A DNA stretch of 14,002 bases from Phycisphaerales bacterium. Its GTDB lineage: Bacteria > Planctomycetota > Phycisphaerae > Sedimentisphaerales > Anaerohalosphaeraceae. Positions within the stretch are counted from its first letter, which is position 1. Each line of letters opens with the position of its first letter. A program made the position numbers and the translations under genes. The stretch spans positions 1 through 14,002 of the forward strand of contig DRGS01000176.1 of NCBI GenBank assembly GCA_011053245.1, in the 5' to 3' direction. Shown in pieces: positions 1-7,654 of the stretch. The notes beneath the pieces are model-generated. The model was not told the DNA's origin, ran no database searches, and was given only the letters and a program-made list of their open reading frames with translations.

Positions 1-1236
1 ATCGTAAAGTTTGAAAGCGTTTTCGCCGGTTATGATCTTGTCTTTGGACTTTTCCGCTTCAGTAGCAGCAGATGCGAAAATTTCCAGGCCGCGGTCGAGC
101 GTACGTCCGAAACTTGCTTCTTCGGCTTCGATGACGGTAGAGACGAATTCGCTGCGGTCAGCGATCTCGGGGAAAGCTTCGCCCATGGTATCAACGAGGA
201 CGGGCAGGAGTTTGTGCATGAATGGTTCGTGCATATCGAGTACGCGTCCGAATCTTGCAGCGCGTCGAAGGATGCGGCGAATGACATAGCCTCTGCCTTC
301 GTTGGATGGCGTTACACCGTCGGCGATGGAGAAGGAGATCGTTCGGATGTGGTCGGCGATGACGCGAAATGCACTGTCGGTTTTGCTATCTAAGTTTGAG
401 GTGTACTTGCGTCCGGACATCTCGCTGACGGTGTTTATGATCGGCATGAACAGGTCGGTATCGTAGTTGCTTTTTTTATTCTGTAAAACAGCGGCGAATC
501 TTTCGAGGCCTGCGCCGGTATCGACGTAATTGGCGGGTAACTTTTCGAGCGTTCCGTCCTGCAAACGATTGAACTGGATGAAGACGAGGTTCCATAGTTC
601 GATGTATCGTGCGCATCCGGCATTGACGGCGCACTTGTGACCCTTGATATGTTTCATATCGCAGCGGTCGGGTCCGAGGTCGATGTGTATCTCGCTGCAC
701 GGACCGCACGGGCCGGTTGCGCCCATTTCCCAGAAGTTATCCTTCTTGCCGCAAAAGAGGATCCTTTCCTTCGGTAGTGAGGTAAGCTTTGACCATAGTG
801 TGGCAGCTTCGTGATCCGGTTCGGAGTTGTCTGACTCGTCGCCTTCAAAGACGGTCGCCCAGAGCAGGTCGGGGTTGATGCCGTAAACTTTCGTTAAAAG
901 CTCCCATGCCCATTCGATGGCTTCTGCTTTGAAGTAATCGTCGAATGACCAGTTGCCTAACATTTCGAAGAACGTATGGTGATATGTGTCGAAGCCGACT
1001 TCTTCAAGGTCGTTGTGCTTGCCGCTTACGCGGATGCACTTCTGGCTGTTGGCGGCGCGAGGGTAAGGCGGAGCCGAAAGGCCAAGGAAAATATCCTTGA
1101 ACTGGTTCATACCAGCGTTTATAAAGAGCAGCGTTTCGTCGCCGATAGGCACAACCGGTGCGCTGGGGACGAAAGTGTGGCCCTTATCCTTGAAGAAATC
1201 GATAAACGTACTTCTAATCTTTTTTGCTGTAAACAC
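1..1236 (-). CDS. alaS: Alanyl-tRNA synthetase, N-terminal 412 residues (3' end beyond window)
   Basis: Charges tRNA-Ala with alanine in the cytosol; class II synthetase. The frame has no stop from 1236 down to base 1. Visible signatures are NAGMNQFKDIFLG near residues 40-52, SQKCIRVSGKHNDLEEVG at 64-81 (the Arg in CIRV falls at 69, the ATP-contacting position in E. coli AlaRS), and YHHTFFEMLGNWSF at 85-98. The visible part ends in TGENAFKLYD, the usual end of the catalytic core; the tRNA-binding, editing and C-Ala domains lie outside. The start is GTG at 1236: a GAGG motif sits 5 bases upstream and an in-frame stop lies just before it. The ATG two bases upstream is in another frame. It follows recA by 26 bp, probably in one transcript. 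recX, which lies between recA and alaS in E. coli, is absent. Identity is very secure. Confidence 0.96.
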   Translation of the reverse strand, partial: MFTAKKIRSTFIDFFKDKGHTFVPSAPVVPIGDETLLFINAGMNQFKDIFLGLSAPPYPRAANSQKCIRVSGKHNDLEEVGFDTYHHTFFEMLGNWSFDDYFKAEAIEWAWELLTKVYGINPDLLWATVFEGDESDNSEPDHEAATLWSKLTSLPKERILFCGKKDNFWEMGATGPCGPCSEIHIDLGPDRCDMKHIKGHKCAVNAGCARYIELWNLVFIQFNRLQDGTLEKLPANYVDTGAGLERFAAVLQNKKSNYDTDLFMPIINTVSEMSGRKYTSNLDSKTDSAFRVIADHIRTISFSIADGVTPSNEGRGYVIRRILRRAARFGRVLDMHEPFMHKLLPVLVDTMGEAFPEIADRSEFVSTVIEAEEASFGRTLDRGLEIFASAATEAEKSKDKIITGENAFKLYD

Positions 1237-1241
1237 ATTTG

Positions 1242-1245
1242 CCTC
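1242..1245 (-). promoter_or_regulatory. Ribosome binding site fixing the GTG start of alaS
   Basis: GAGG lies 5 bases upstream of the GTG codon at 1236. It supports that codon because the nearby ATG is out of frame with the recognisable AlaRS sequence. Confidence 0.7.
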
Positions 1246-1262
1246 AACGATAGTTTATTTTA

Positions 1263-2336
1263 CTATTGGACCATATCCATTGCTGCAAGGATCTTGGTTT
1301 CGATCTCTTTGGTAAGCTTCGGGTTTTCTCGGAGGAGAGTCTTTGCATTTTCACGACCCTGGCCCAGGCGCATCTGGCCGTAGTTAAGCCATGCTCCGCT
1401 TTTAGTGATGATCTCATGTTCGACGCCAAGATCGATCATGTCGCCTTCACGACTGATGCCGCTGTCGAAAGTAAGATCGAATTCGGCGGTCCTAAACGGT
1501 GCGGCAACCTTGTTCTTGACGACGCGGACGCGAACGCGGTTTGCTATCGCCTTGCCCTCTGAATCCTTGATCGTGGTGATCCGTCTTATGTCAAGTCTTA
1601 CGGAGCTATAAAATTTCAGAGCGTTTCCGCCGGGTGTTGTTTCGGGGTTGCCGAACATGACGCCGATCTTCATGCGTATCTGGTTGATGAAGACCAGGCA
1701 GGTTTTGCTTTTACTGATCGAGCCGGTAAGTTTTCTCAGTGCCTGACTCATGAGACGTGCCTGGAGGCCGACGTGGCTTTGGCCCATTTCGCCCTGCATT
1801 TCAGCGGCGGGGACAAGAGCAGCGACCGAATCGATGACGATTATGTCAACGGCGTTTGATTTGATAAGCATCTCAGCGATATCAAGCGCTTGTTCGCCGG
1901 TGTCGGGCTGACTTACGAGCATGCTGCTTACGTCGACGCCGAGTTTCTTCGCCCATGTGACATCAAGAGCATGTTCGGCATCGATGAACGCGGCGACTCC
2001 GCCTTTTTTCTGGGCTTCGGCGATCGTGTGGAGAGCGACCGTCGTCTTGCCGGACGATTCCGGGCCGAAAATTTCTATGACCCTTCCGCATGGCAGGCCC
2101 TTGCCGCCGAGTGCGATGTCGAGCGACAAAGCGCCTGTGCTTATGCCTTTGGTCTTTGAAATGTTGGCTTCGTCCATCTTCATGATCGAGCCGGTTCCGT
2201 ACTGTTTTTCGATCTGCGAGATCGCCCGTTCAAGAGCGGTACCGGTCGAAGCGGGTTTCGCCGATGCCTTTGCAGAACGCTTTACAGCCGCGGTACCCCT
2301 TGGTGCTTTCTTTGCTCCCATTATTGTTTTTGCCAT
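1263..2336 (-). CDS. recA: RecA recombinase
   Basis: DNA-dependent ATPase that forms filaments on single-stranded DNA, drives strand exchange and in many bacteria triggers LexA cleavage. The protein has 357 residues, the normal size. Walker A GPESSGKT is at 91-98, the catalytic Glu in FIDAEHALD at 121, Walker B VIDS at 167-170, loop L1 near 180-190, NQIRMKIGV at 218-226, and loop L2 [14 protein letters not shown] at 228-241. The first 31 residues are an Ala/Lys-rich basic extension. The C-terminus stops at LAAMDMVQ without the strongly acidic tail of E. coli RecA. I chose the ATG at 2336 because GAGGAG precedes it by 6 bases. The frame stays open to 2534, but that stretch overlaps thpR and is not RecA-like. 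It lies 29 bp after thpR and 26 bp before alaS, so co-transcription is likely. Confidence 0.98.
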   Translation of the reverse strand: MAKTIMGAKKAPRGTAAVKRSAKASAKPASTGTALERAISQIEKQYGTGSIMKMDEANISKTKGISTGALSLDIALGGKGLPCGRVIEIFGPESSGKTTVALHTIAEAQKKGGVAAFIDAEHALDVTWAKKLGVDVSSMLVSQPDTGEQALDIAEMLIKSNAVDIIVIDSVAALVPAAEMQGEMGQSHVGLQARLMSQALRKLTGSISKSKTCLVFINQIRMKIGVMFGNPETTPGGNALKFYSSVRLDIRRITTIKDSEGKAIANRVRVRVVKNKVAAPFRTAEFDLTFDSGISREGDMIDLGVEHEIITKSGAWLNYGQMRLGQGRENAKTLLRENPKLTKEIETKILAAMDMVQ

Positions 2337-2342
2337 GTTCAT

Positions 2343-2348
2343 CTCCTC
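2343..2348 (-). promoter_or_regulatory. Strong ribosome binding site of recA
   Basis: GAGGAG is separated by 6 bases from the ATG at 2336. An in-frame ATG directly adjoining this motif (2342) would have no spacer, so the second ATG is preferred. No promoter is visible in the 29-bp gap, which suggests recA is read from a promoter upstream of thpR or inside it. Confidence 0.7.
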
Positions 2349-2365
2349 TTTCTTTAATAAGGTTT

Positions 2366-2926
2366 TTATGATAGTGATGCTCTGTGCATGAGCGTATATT
2401 CGGGGCCCTGACTTGTAAGGTCGCTTTTGTAGAGGCAAAGCGAGTCGATGTATAAAGGCCCAAAGTCTGTTTCTGTTATGTTTGCGACAAGTTTTGTAAG
2501 CACCGATGCCGTCTGGCGGTTTTTTATTCTGCATAGCGTAAGATGGACGCTGAACTTTCTATTCTCGGCTGCAAAACCTGCCATTGCCAGGCGACCGTCG
2601 AGGTCATTTTGCAATTCGACGAGGGGTTTGTCATTTGCGGCACCTACCCAGATGACCCTTGCCGGAGAGCCGAAGGTGCCGACCTTTTCAATGTTCATAG
2701 TGAAAGGCTGACATTTAGCAGCGATCTCTGTAATAGTCTTACATATCTGCATAATGTCCCTGTCGGGAACCTCTGCGAAAAATTTCAGAGTGATGTGCAT
2801 AAGTGACGGATCGACCCATCTGACATCGCTTTCTCTCAGACAAGAGTTTCTGCGCAGGTCGTCCTGAACGCGCCTAACCGCGGCTGCGATCTGCTCATCG
2901 ATATCTACTGCAATAAAACATCTCAT
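2366..2926 (-). CDS. thpR: RNA 2',3'-cyclic phosphodiesterase ThpR (LigT, 2H superfamily)
   Basis: Cytosolic enzyme of the 2H phosphoesterase family, which opens 2',3'-cyclic phosphates on RNA ends and shows 2'-5' RNA ligase activity in vitro. The protein has 186 residues, typical for the family. It begins [10 protein letters not shown] and carries both catalytic H-x-T-x motifs, HITL at 44-47 and HLTL at 128-131. It is the first gene of a thpR-recA-alaS block; thpR/ligT next to recA is known from other bacteria, often with cinA, which is not seen here. No clear ribosome binding site precedes the ATG at 2926, and a TATAAT box ends only 15 bases upstream, so the leader would be about 10 bases. 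Confidence 0.92.
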   Translation of the reverse strand: MRCFIAVDIDEQIAAAVRRVQDDLRRNSCLRESDVRWVDPSLMHITLKFFAEVPDRDIMQICKTITEIAAKCQPFTMNIEKVGTFGSPARVIWVGAANDKPLVELQNDLDGRLAMAGFAAENRKFSVHLTLCRIKNRQTASVLTKLVANITETDFGPLYIDSLCLYKSDLTSQGPEYTLMHRASLS

Positions 2927-2941
2927 CTGGTCTTGCCCGAA

Positions 2942-2947
2942 ATTATA
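2942..2947 (-). promoter_or_regulatory. Candidate -10 box for thpR-recA-alaS
   Basis: On the minus strand the bases read TATAAT, a perfect -10 box, 15 bases before the thpR ATG. No good -35 element lies 16-18 bases upstream (GAAGTT, GGAAGT and CGGAAG at those spacings), so the promoter may be weak, activated or false. If used, the transcript leader would be only about 10 bases. Confidence 0.4.
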
Positions 2948-2960
2948 CCCTTATAGGGTA
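2946..2960. promoter_or_regulatory. Inverted repeat overlapping the -10 box (candidate operator)
   Basis: TACCCT-TAT-AGGGTA is a perfect dyad with 6-bp arms and a 3-bp centre, overlapping the last two positions of the TATAAT box. It does not match the E. coli (CTGT-N8-ACAG) or Bacillus (GAAC-N4-GTTC) LexA sites. A repressor bound here would block the promoter; the regulator is unknown. Confidence 0.35.
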
Positions 2961-3045
2961 ATAAACTTCCGCGTTGGAAATCTTAATGTATTGTCGTAAA
3001 AAACTTAACCACGCATCAAAGCGCATTTTATTATTGTGATCGGTA

Positions 3046-3951
3046 TTAGAACTGCGTTACTTTTCTGAGTATGTCGAATCTTTCGTCTATATCCATCTTG
3101 TCGACAGCCTTTAGTCCGTGAACGGAGAAGTCGCTGATCGTAAATGACGCCGCGACGGTTCCGTAGACCATTGCGTTTCTAAGCGAGATAACGTCGACCT
3201 TGTCCTCTTTTGCAAGATAGCCCATCAAGGCACCGGCAAACGAATCGCCTGCGCCGGTTGGATCGATCACCACAGCCGTTGGAAATGCCGGGAGTATGAA
3301 CGTGTCGCCGTCACTGTTGCACATCATCGAACCGTATTCGCCCTTTTTGATTATGATAACTTTCGGCCCCATATCGAGTATGCTCTGAGCGGCGGTCATA
3401 AGGTTTCGCTGATTGGTGAGCAGCTTCGCTTCGCCTTCGTTTATGACGAGCATATCTATGCGATCCAGGAGCAGTTTTAGGTCGTCCAGAGCGGTTACGA
3501 TCCAGTGGTTCATCGTATCGGCAGCTACGAATGCCGGACTTTCCATCTGGTCGAGCAATTGTATCTGCAAAGACGGAGCGGTGTTTGCCAGGAAGACGTA
3601 ATCGGAATCTTTGTAGGAATCAGGCATCTTCGGGGGAGCTTCGGCGAGGACGTTTAGCTCGACGCCATCGGTTTTGGCTTCGTTCATATCCCCTTCGTAT
3701 GAACCCATCCAGCGGAAAGTTTTCGATCCTTCCCTGACCTCAAGGCCTTCAAGGTCGATGTCCCTGTCTTTGAACGTTTCAGCAAGATCGAACGGGCAGT
3801 CATTTCCAATTACACCGAGAAAACGGACCGGCGTAAAAACACTCGCCGACATGCTGCAATGAACGGCTGAGCCGCCAACGCAATCTTCGCTGAAACCGAA
3901 CGGGGTTTTTACAGTATCAATACCTATCGAACCGGTAACTAAAAGTGACAT
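3046..3951 (-). CDS. PfkB/ribokinase-family carbohydrate or nucleoside kinase
   Basis: Transfers phosphate from ATP to a sugar or nucleoside hydroxyl; the substrate cannot be read from the sequence. The 301-residue protein has the family layout: N-terminal substrate region with GGSAVH at 26-31, NEGEAKLL at 171-178, and the C-terminal signature DPTGAGDSFAGA at 230-241, which forms the anion hole and supplies the catalytic base Asp236. Length is normal. The ATG at 3951 has GGAG 8 bases upstream. It starts 17 bp after the gltX stop, so it is probably co-transcribed with gltX. It is separated by 119 bp from thpR, where a separate promoter is proposed. Family assignment is firm; ribokinase, fructokinase or adenosine kinase activity are all possible. 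Confidence 0.88.
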   Translation of the reverse strand: MSLLVTGSIGIDTVKTPFGFSEDCVGGSAVHCSMSASVFTPVRFLGVIGNDCPFDLAETFKDRDIDLEGLEVREGSKTFRWMGSYEGDMNEAKTDGVELNVLAEAPPKMPDSYKDSDYVFLANTAPSLQIQLLDQMESPAFVAADTMNHWIVTALDDLKLLLDRIDMLVINEGEAKLLTNQRNLMTAAQSILDMGPKVIIIKKGEYGSMMCNSDGDTFILPAFPTAVVIDPTGAGDSFAGALMGYLAKEDKVDVISLRNAMVYGTVAASFTISDFSVHGLKAVDKMDIDERFDILRKVTQF

Positions 3952-3968
3952 TTTTGCTTCTCCAATTG

Positions 3969-5609
3969 TTAAAAAGTTTCCACAGATCTGAATTTGTTTA
4001 TAGTCAATTCAATTCTCTTTAAGGTTCTTTCCATTCCAAGCATATTGACGGCATCGAATATCGCCGGGCTTATGGTGTTTCCGCAGATGGCTACACGAAG
4101 GGGCTGGGCGACCTTGCCGAGGCCAAGCTGTTTTTCTTCGGCGAGCGTGCGGAGCATTGCCTCTATGTTTTCAGGCGTTATCTCTTTGAGGGCGGCAAGT
4201 CTCTGGCCCACTGTTTCAAGGATAGCAAGGGCGTCGTGTTTCATCAGGACTTTTTTCACGGCTTTTTTGTCAAACTCTATTTTATCATCGTCGGTGAAGA
4301 GGAACTTCGTTTTCGTCTCCATGTCAACGAATGTCCTTGCTCCTTCGGTGACAGCTATTATTCTGCGTAACATGTTATCGTCAGCAGAGCAAAGGGGAGA
4401 GTCTGCTTCTTTGAGGTAATCTTTGAAACGGGCGAGCAGTTTCTCCTTGTCGAGCATACGAATATGTTCTGTGTTAAACGAAATGAGTTTTTTGCGGTCG
4501 AAGAGGCTGTTGGTCTTTGCGAGTCGCGTAATATCAAAGCAGCCGATCAATTCGTCGAGCGGCATTATCTCTCTGTCGTTGCCGGGGTTCCATCCGAGAA
4601 GTGCAAGAAAGTTTATCATTGCCTCGGGCAGGTATCCGCTCTTTAGGAAATCGACGACGTTAATTTCGGGCAGGTTTATATTTAGATGTTCGGCTATGGC
4701 GTTGATCGCTGGCATATCCGGGACGCTCTTGCCTTTGAGGAATGTTTCAAGTTCGGCTTCGGATATCGAACTGACAGCGGCAAGTTCGGCAAGGTCAACG
4801 CCTTCGATCAGTTTTATAGCTTTTTTAAGAGTCTTGGGGCGTTCTCTTTTTGAGAGTTTGCCGCCGGTGTCGCTGACGGTTACGGACATGTGCGCATAGA
4901 TCGGTCGCCTGAATCCGAGGGCGTCCTGAAGTACCTGATGGCCGGGCGTGTTCATTAGATGTTCCTGGCCGCGGATGACGTGGGTTACGCCCATCAGTTC
5001 GTCATCGACGACTACGGCAAGGTGATACGTTGGGAAACCGTCGGATTTGCGGATAACGAAATCGCTGAGGACGTCATCGGAAAATGTTACCTCTTGACGT
5101 ACAATATCGGTGATGACAATATCCGTACCCGGCATGGCAAACCGCACGACCACTGGTTTGCCGTCCGCGCGAGCGGTTTCTACATCTTCTTCAGTGGGGA
5201 AAATTTCGGGGCGCGGGTATTTGAAATTCTTTTTCTCGGCTTCTGCCTTATCTCGCATTGCTTTAAGTTCGTCGGTCGTATCGAAACAGTAATAAGCCTT
5301 CTTTTCGTCAATGAGCTGCTGTATATACTTATTGTAAATATCCAGACGTTGCGATTGCAGGTAGGGACCGTTGGGGCCGTCAACTTCCGGGCCCTCGTCC
5401 CAGGTTATGCCGAGCCATTTGAGGTCGTCGATCACCTGCTGTTTCGCGGTGGGGGTGTTGCGTTTGGCATCGGTATCTTCGATGCGGAGGATGAATTTGC
5501 CGCCGTTTTTCCGGGCCATGAGCCAATTGAACAGAGCGGTTCTGGCTCCGCCTACATGGAGATAGCCGGTCGGTGAGGGGGCAAATCTGGTTACAACAGT
5601 TTCAGACAT
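3969..5609 (-). CDS. gltX: Glutamyl-tRNA synthetase with an enlarged region after KLSKR
   Basis: Charges tRNA-Glu in the cytosol; class I synthetase. The 546-residue protein begins with TRFAPSPTGYLHVGGARTAL (HIGH-type motif HVGG at 18-21), followed by RIEDTD at 42-47. HVIRGQEHLMNTPGHQ at 210-225 and KLSKR at 251-255 (the KMSKS motif) complete the catalytic part. The motif GYLPEAMINFLALLGW, normally about 12 residues after KLSKR, begins only at 325, which implies an insertion of roughly 57 residues. The cysteine cluster of the E. coli zinc site is not present; only C108 is seen there. The start ATG at 5609 has GAGG 8 bases upstream. It is divergent from glnS, with a TTGACA promoter in the shared region. 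The presence of a GlnRS makes a discriminating GluRS likely. Confidence 0.95.
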   Translation of the reverse strand: MSETVVTRFAPSPTGYLHVGGARTALFNWLMARKNGGKFILRIEDTDAKRNTPTAKQQVIDDLKWLGITWDEGPEVDGPNGPYLQSQRLDIYNKYIQQLIDEKKAYYCFDTTDELKAMRDKAEAEKKNFKYPRPEIFPTEEDVETARADGKPVVVRFAMPGTDIVITDIVRQEVTFSDDVLSDFVIRKSDGFPTYHLAVVVDDELMGVTHVIRGQEHLMNTPGHQVLQDALGFRRPIYAHMSVTVSDTGGKLSKRERPKTLKKAIKLIEGVDLAELAAVSSISEAELETFLKGKSVPDMPAINAIAEHLNINLPEINVVDFLKSGYLPEAMINFLALLGWNPGNDREIMPLDELIGCFDITRLAKTNSLFDRKKLISFNTEHIRMLDKEKLLARFKDYLKEADSPLCSADDNMLRRIIAVTEGARTFVDMETKTKFLFTDDDKIEFDKKAVKKVLMKHDALAILETVGQRLAALKEITPENIEAMLRTLAEEKQLGLGKVAQPLRVAICGNTISPAIFDAVNMLGMERTLKRIELTINKFRSVETF

Positions 5610-5647
5610 TTATAAGACCTCATTAGCAAAGAAGCGTCAAAGGAACA

Positions 5648-5676
5648 ACAGTAAGCTACATGCGATAAGATGTCAA
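5648..5676 (-). promoter_or_regulatory. Sigma70-like promoter for gltX
   Basis: On the minus strand a perfect -35 TTGACA (5671-5676) is followed after 17 bases by TACTGT (5648-5653), which keeps the key first, second and last positions of the -10. The -10 lies 38 bases before the gltX ATG, leaving room for the GAGG ribosome site. Confidence 0.5.
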
Positions 5677-5791
5677 GAATAAGCCGGGCCGAATTGACAA
5701 ATTTATTGGTGGTAAACCGCAAAAAACGACGCCAGTAGTCGGTTAACTCGGGGGCCATAGCCAAAATTAACGTCACCGCTGAAGGATGTGG

Positions 5792-5820
5792 TTGACATCG
5801 GCCCTGAAATGTGTTGGAAT
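5792..5820 (+). promoter_or_regulatory. Sigma70-like promoter for glnS
   Basis: A perfect -35 TTGACA (5792-5797) is followed after 17 bases by TGGAAT (5815-5820, four of six matches to TATAAT). It lies 40 bases before the glnS ATG and faces away from the gltX promoter. Nothing else gene-like was seen in the 251-bp divergent region. Confidence 0.5.
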
Positions 5821-5860
5821 TGGGTAGCTAACACGCAATTTTTGAAAGGTTTTGTGAAAT

Positions 5861-7564
5861 ATGAGTGAAGAGACACCGAGATCGCTTGATTTTGTACGAA
5901 CTATCGTTGCTGAAGACTTGAAAACGGGCAAATGGAAAGAAATCCACACCCGATTTCCGCCGGAACCGAACGGGTACCTGCATATTGGCCATGCCAAGAG
6001 CATCTGTCTGAATTTCGGGATAGCCGCCGAAAACGACGGCGCTCTGTGCAATCTGCGGTTTGATGACACTAACCCGGTCAAGGAAGAGGACGAATACGTC
6101 GAGGCGATCAAAGACGATGTCCGGTGGCTCGGCTGGAACTGGGAGGATCGGCTTTACTTTGCCAGCGACTACTTCGAGCGGATGTACGAGTGCGCCGTTA
6201 AGCTCATAAAGGCAGGCGAGGCATACGTTTGCGACCTGAGCGCAGAGGAAACGAGAGAATATCGCGGTACGCTGACTACTTCGGGTAAGGACAGCCCGCA
6301 TCGCGACCGCAGCGTTGAGGAAAATCTCGACTTGTTCGAACGCATGAGAGCAGGTGAATTTCCAGATGGGTCAAGGACGCTAAAAGCAAAGATCAATATG
6401 ATCTCGCCGAATATGAATATGCGCGACCCCGTGATGTACCGTATTCTCCACGCTGACCACCACCGCACGGGCGATAAATGGTGCATTTACCCGATGTACG
6501 ACTGGGCACATGGGCTGGAGGATTCCATCGAGGGGATCACGCACTCAATATGTACGCTCGAATTTGAGCATCATCGTCCGCTTTACGACTGGTTCCTCGA
6601 TAAATTAGGCGTCCATCACCCGCAGCAGATCGAATTTGCCAGACTTAACATCACATATACCGTTATGAGTAAGCGGAAGCTGCTTTTGCTTGTGGAAGAT
6701 GGGCTTGTAAGCGGCTGGGACGATGCGAGAATGCCGACGATATGCGGGATGCGGAGGCGCGGGTTTACGCCGGAATCGATCCGCGACTTCTGCAATACCA
6801 TCGGCGTCAACAAATTCAACAGTACCGTCGAGATCGAACTTTTGCACCATTGTATCCGCAAGGATCTCAACGAAAAGGCACCTCGCGTAATGGGCGTGTT
6901 AAAGCCGCTAAAGGTTGTCATTGACAATTACCCCGAAGGTCAGACCGAGCAGATGGAAGCGATAAATAATCCCAACGACCTCTCTGCTGGAACTCGACAG
7001 GTTCCATTTAGCAGGGAGATATATATCGAGCAGGATGATTTTATGGAAGAACCGGTCAAGAAATTCTTCCGCCTTGCGCCGGGCAAAGAGGTTCGTTTGC
7101 GTTATGCGTATTTTGTTACCTGCACCGATGTAGTCAAAGATGAAGACGGCCAGGTCGTCGAGGTCCATTGCAGTTATGACCCGGCGACAAAGGGCGGCGA
7201 TGCCCCCGACGGCCGCAAGGTAAAGGGAACGATCCATTGGGTATCAGAGGAACATGCCGTCGATGCGGAAGTTAGACTCTATGACCATCTGTTCACGAAA
7301 GAGAACCCGGAAGATGTCGAAGAGGGCGCAGATTTCAAGGCGAACCTCAACCCCGATTCACTTGAGACACTTACCGGATGCAAACTCGAACCAGGATTGA
7401 AAGACGCCCCGGCCCAGAGCAGGTATCAGTTTGAGAGACTCGGTTACTTCTGCGTTGATAAGGACAGTACGCAGGATATGCCAGTATTCAACAGGACACT
7501 GAACCTGCGCGACAGTTGGGCAAAGATACAGAAGCAAAAGCAAAATAAGCCAAAGAAAAAATAA
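5861..7564 (+). CDS. glnS: Glutaminyl-tRNA synthetase
   Basis: Charges tRNA-Gln directly with glutamine in the cytosol; class I synthetase of the GluRS/GlnRS family. The 567-residue protein is close to the E. coli length. [18 protein letters not shown] at 31-48 contains HIGH (41-44). LRFDDTNP is at 65-72, [20 protein letters not shown] at 213-232, and VMSKRKL at 268-274 is the KMSKS-type motif. The C-terminal anticodon-binding beta-barrels follow, ending in a Lys/Gln-rich tail ([13 protein letters not shown]). The phrase SFCTLEF-type signature appears here as [16 protein letters not shown], normal for GlnRS. A GAAAGG lies 11 bases before the ATG, a rather long spacing. It is divergent from gltX. 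Its last 62 bases recur, diverged, at 8535-8596, which suggests that the present 3' end was regenerated by an insertion. Confidence 0.97.
   Translation: MSEETPRSLDFVRTIVAEDLKTGKWKEIHTRFPPEPNGYLHIGHAKSICLNFGIAAENDGALCNLRFDDTNPVKEEDEYVEAIKDDVRWLGWNWEDRLYFASDYFERMYECAVKLIKAGEAYVCDLSAEETREYRGTLTTSGKDSPHRDRSVEENLDLFERMRAGEFPDGSRTLKAKINMISPNMNMRDPVMYRILHADHHRTGDKWCIYPMYDWAHGLEDSIEGITHSICTLEFEHHRPLYDWFLDKLGVHHPQQIEFARLNITYTVMSKRKLLLLVEDGLVSGWDDARMPTICGMRRRGFTPESIRDFCNTIGVNKFNSTVEIELLHHCIRKDLNEKAPRVMGVLKPLKVVIDNYPEGQTEQMEAINNPNDLSAGTRQVPFSREIYIEQDDFMEEPVKKFFRLAPGKEVRLRYAYFVTCTDVVKDEDGQVVEVHCSYDPATKGGDAPDGRKVKGTIHWVSEEHAVDAEVRLYDHLFTKENPEDVEEGADFKANLNPDSLETLTGCKLEPGLKDAPAQSRYQFERLGYFCVDKDSTQDMPVFNRTLNLRDSWAKIQKQKQNKPKKK
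7503..7564 (+). repeat. Direct repeat copy A: functional 3' end of glnS
   Basis: This stretch aligns without gaps to 8535-8596: 54 of 62 positions agree by hand alignment, including an unbroken 30-base identity (7517-7546 with 8549-8578). It encodes the last 19 residues of GlnRS and its TAA stop. The copies are offset by 1032 bases. Confidence 0.9.
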
Positions 7565-7654
7565 CTGACTGCCGGCATAGCTTACAGACTCTATATACTT
7601 ATAAACATAGCGGGTAACCACCAATGAGCAAAGCGAAGTGAATGGTGTTCATAA

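Noticed and set aside
1237..1262. LexA-type SOS box near recA
   Set aside because: Neither the recA-alaS gap nor the thpR-recA gap contains CTGT-N8-ACAG or GAAC-N4-GTTC patterns.
2337..2534. N-terminal extension of recA by 66 residues
   Set aside because: The sequence is not RecA-like, overlaps thpR in another frame, and the GAGGAG-preceded ATG at 2336 gives the normal RecA length.
4959..5576. 205-residue plus-strand reading frame
   Set aside because: It lies entirely inside gltX on the other strand; the gltX frame has unmistakable GluRS motifs.
5694..5699. Plus-strand TTGACA as a further promoter upstream of glnS
   Set aside because: At the 17-base spacing the sequence is CCGCAA, and no usable -10 was found; the TTGACA at 5792 is better.
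7624..7641. Tiny upstream reading frame (ATG to TGA, five codons) before the membrane gene
   Set aside because: There is no ribosome site or other support, and such short frames arise by chance.
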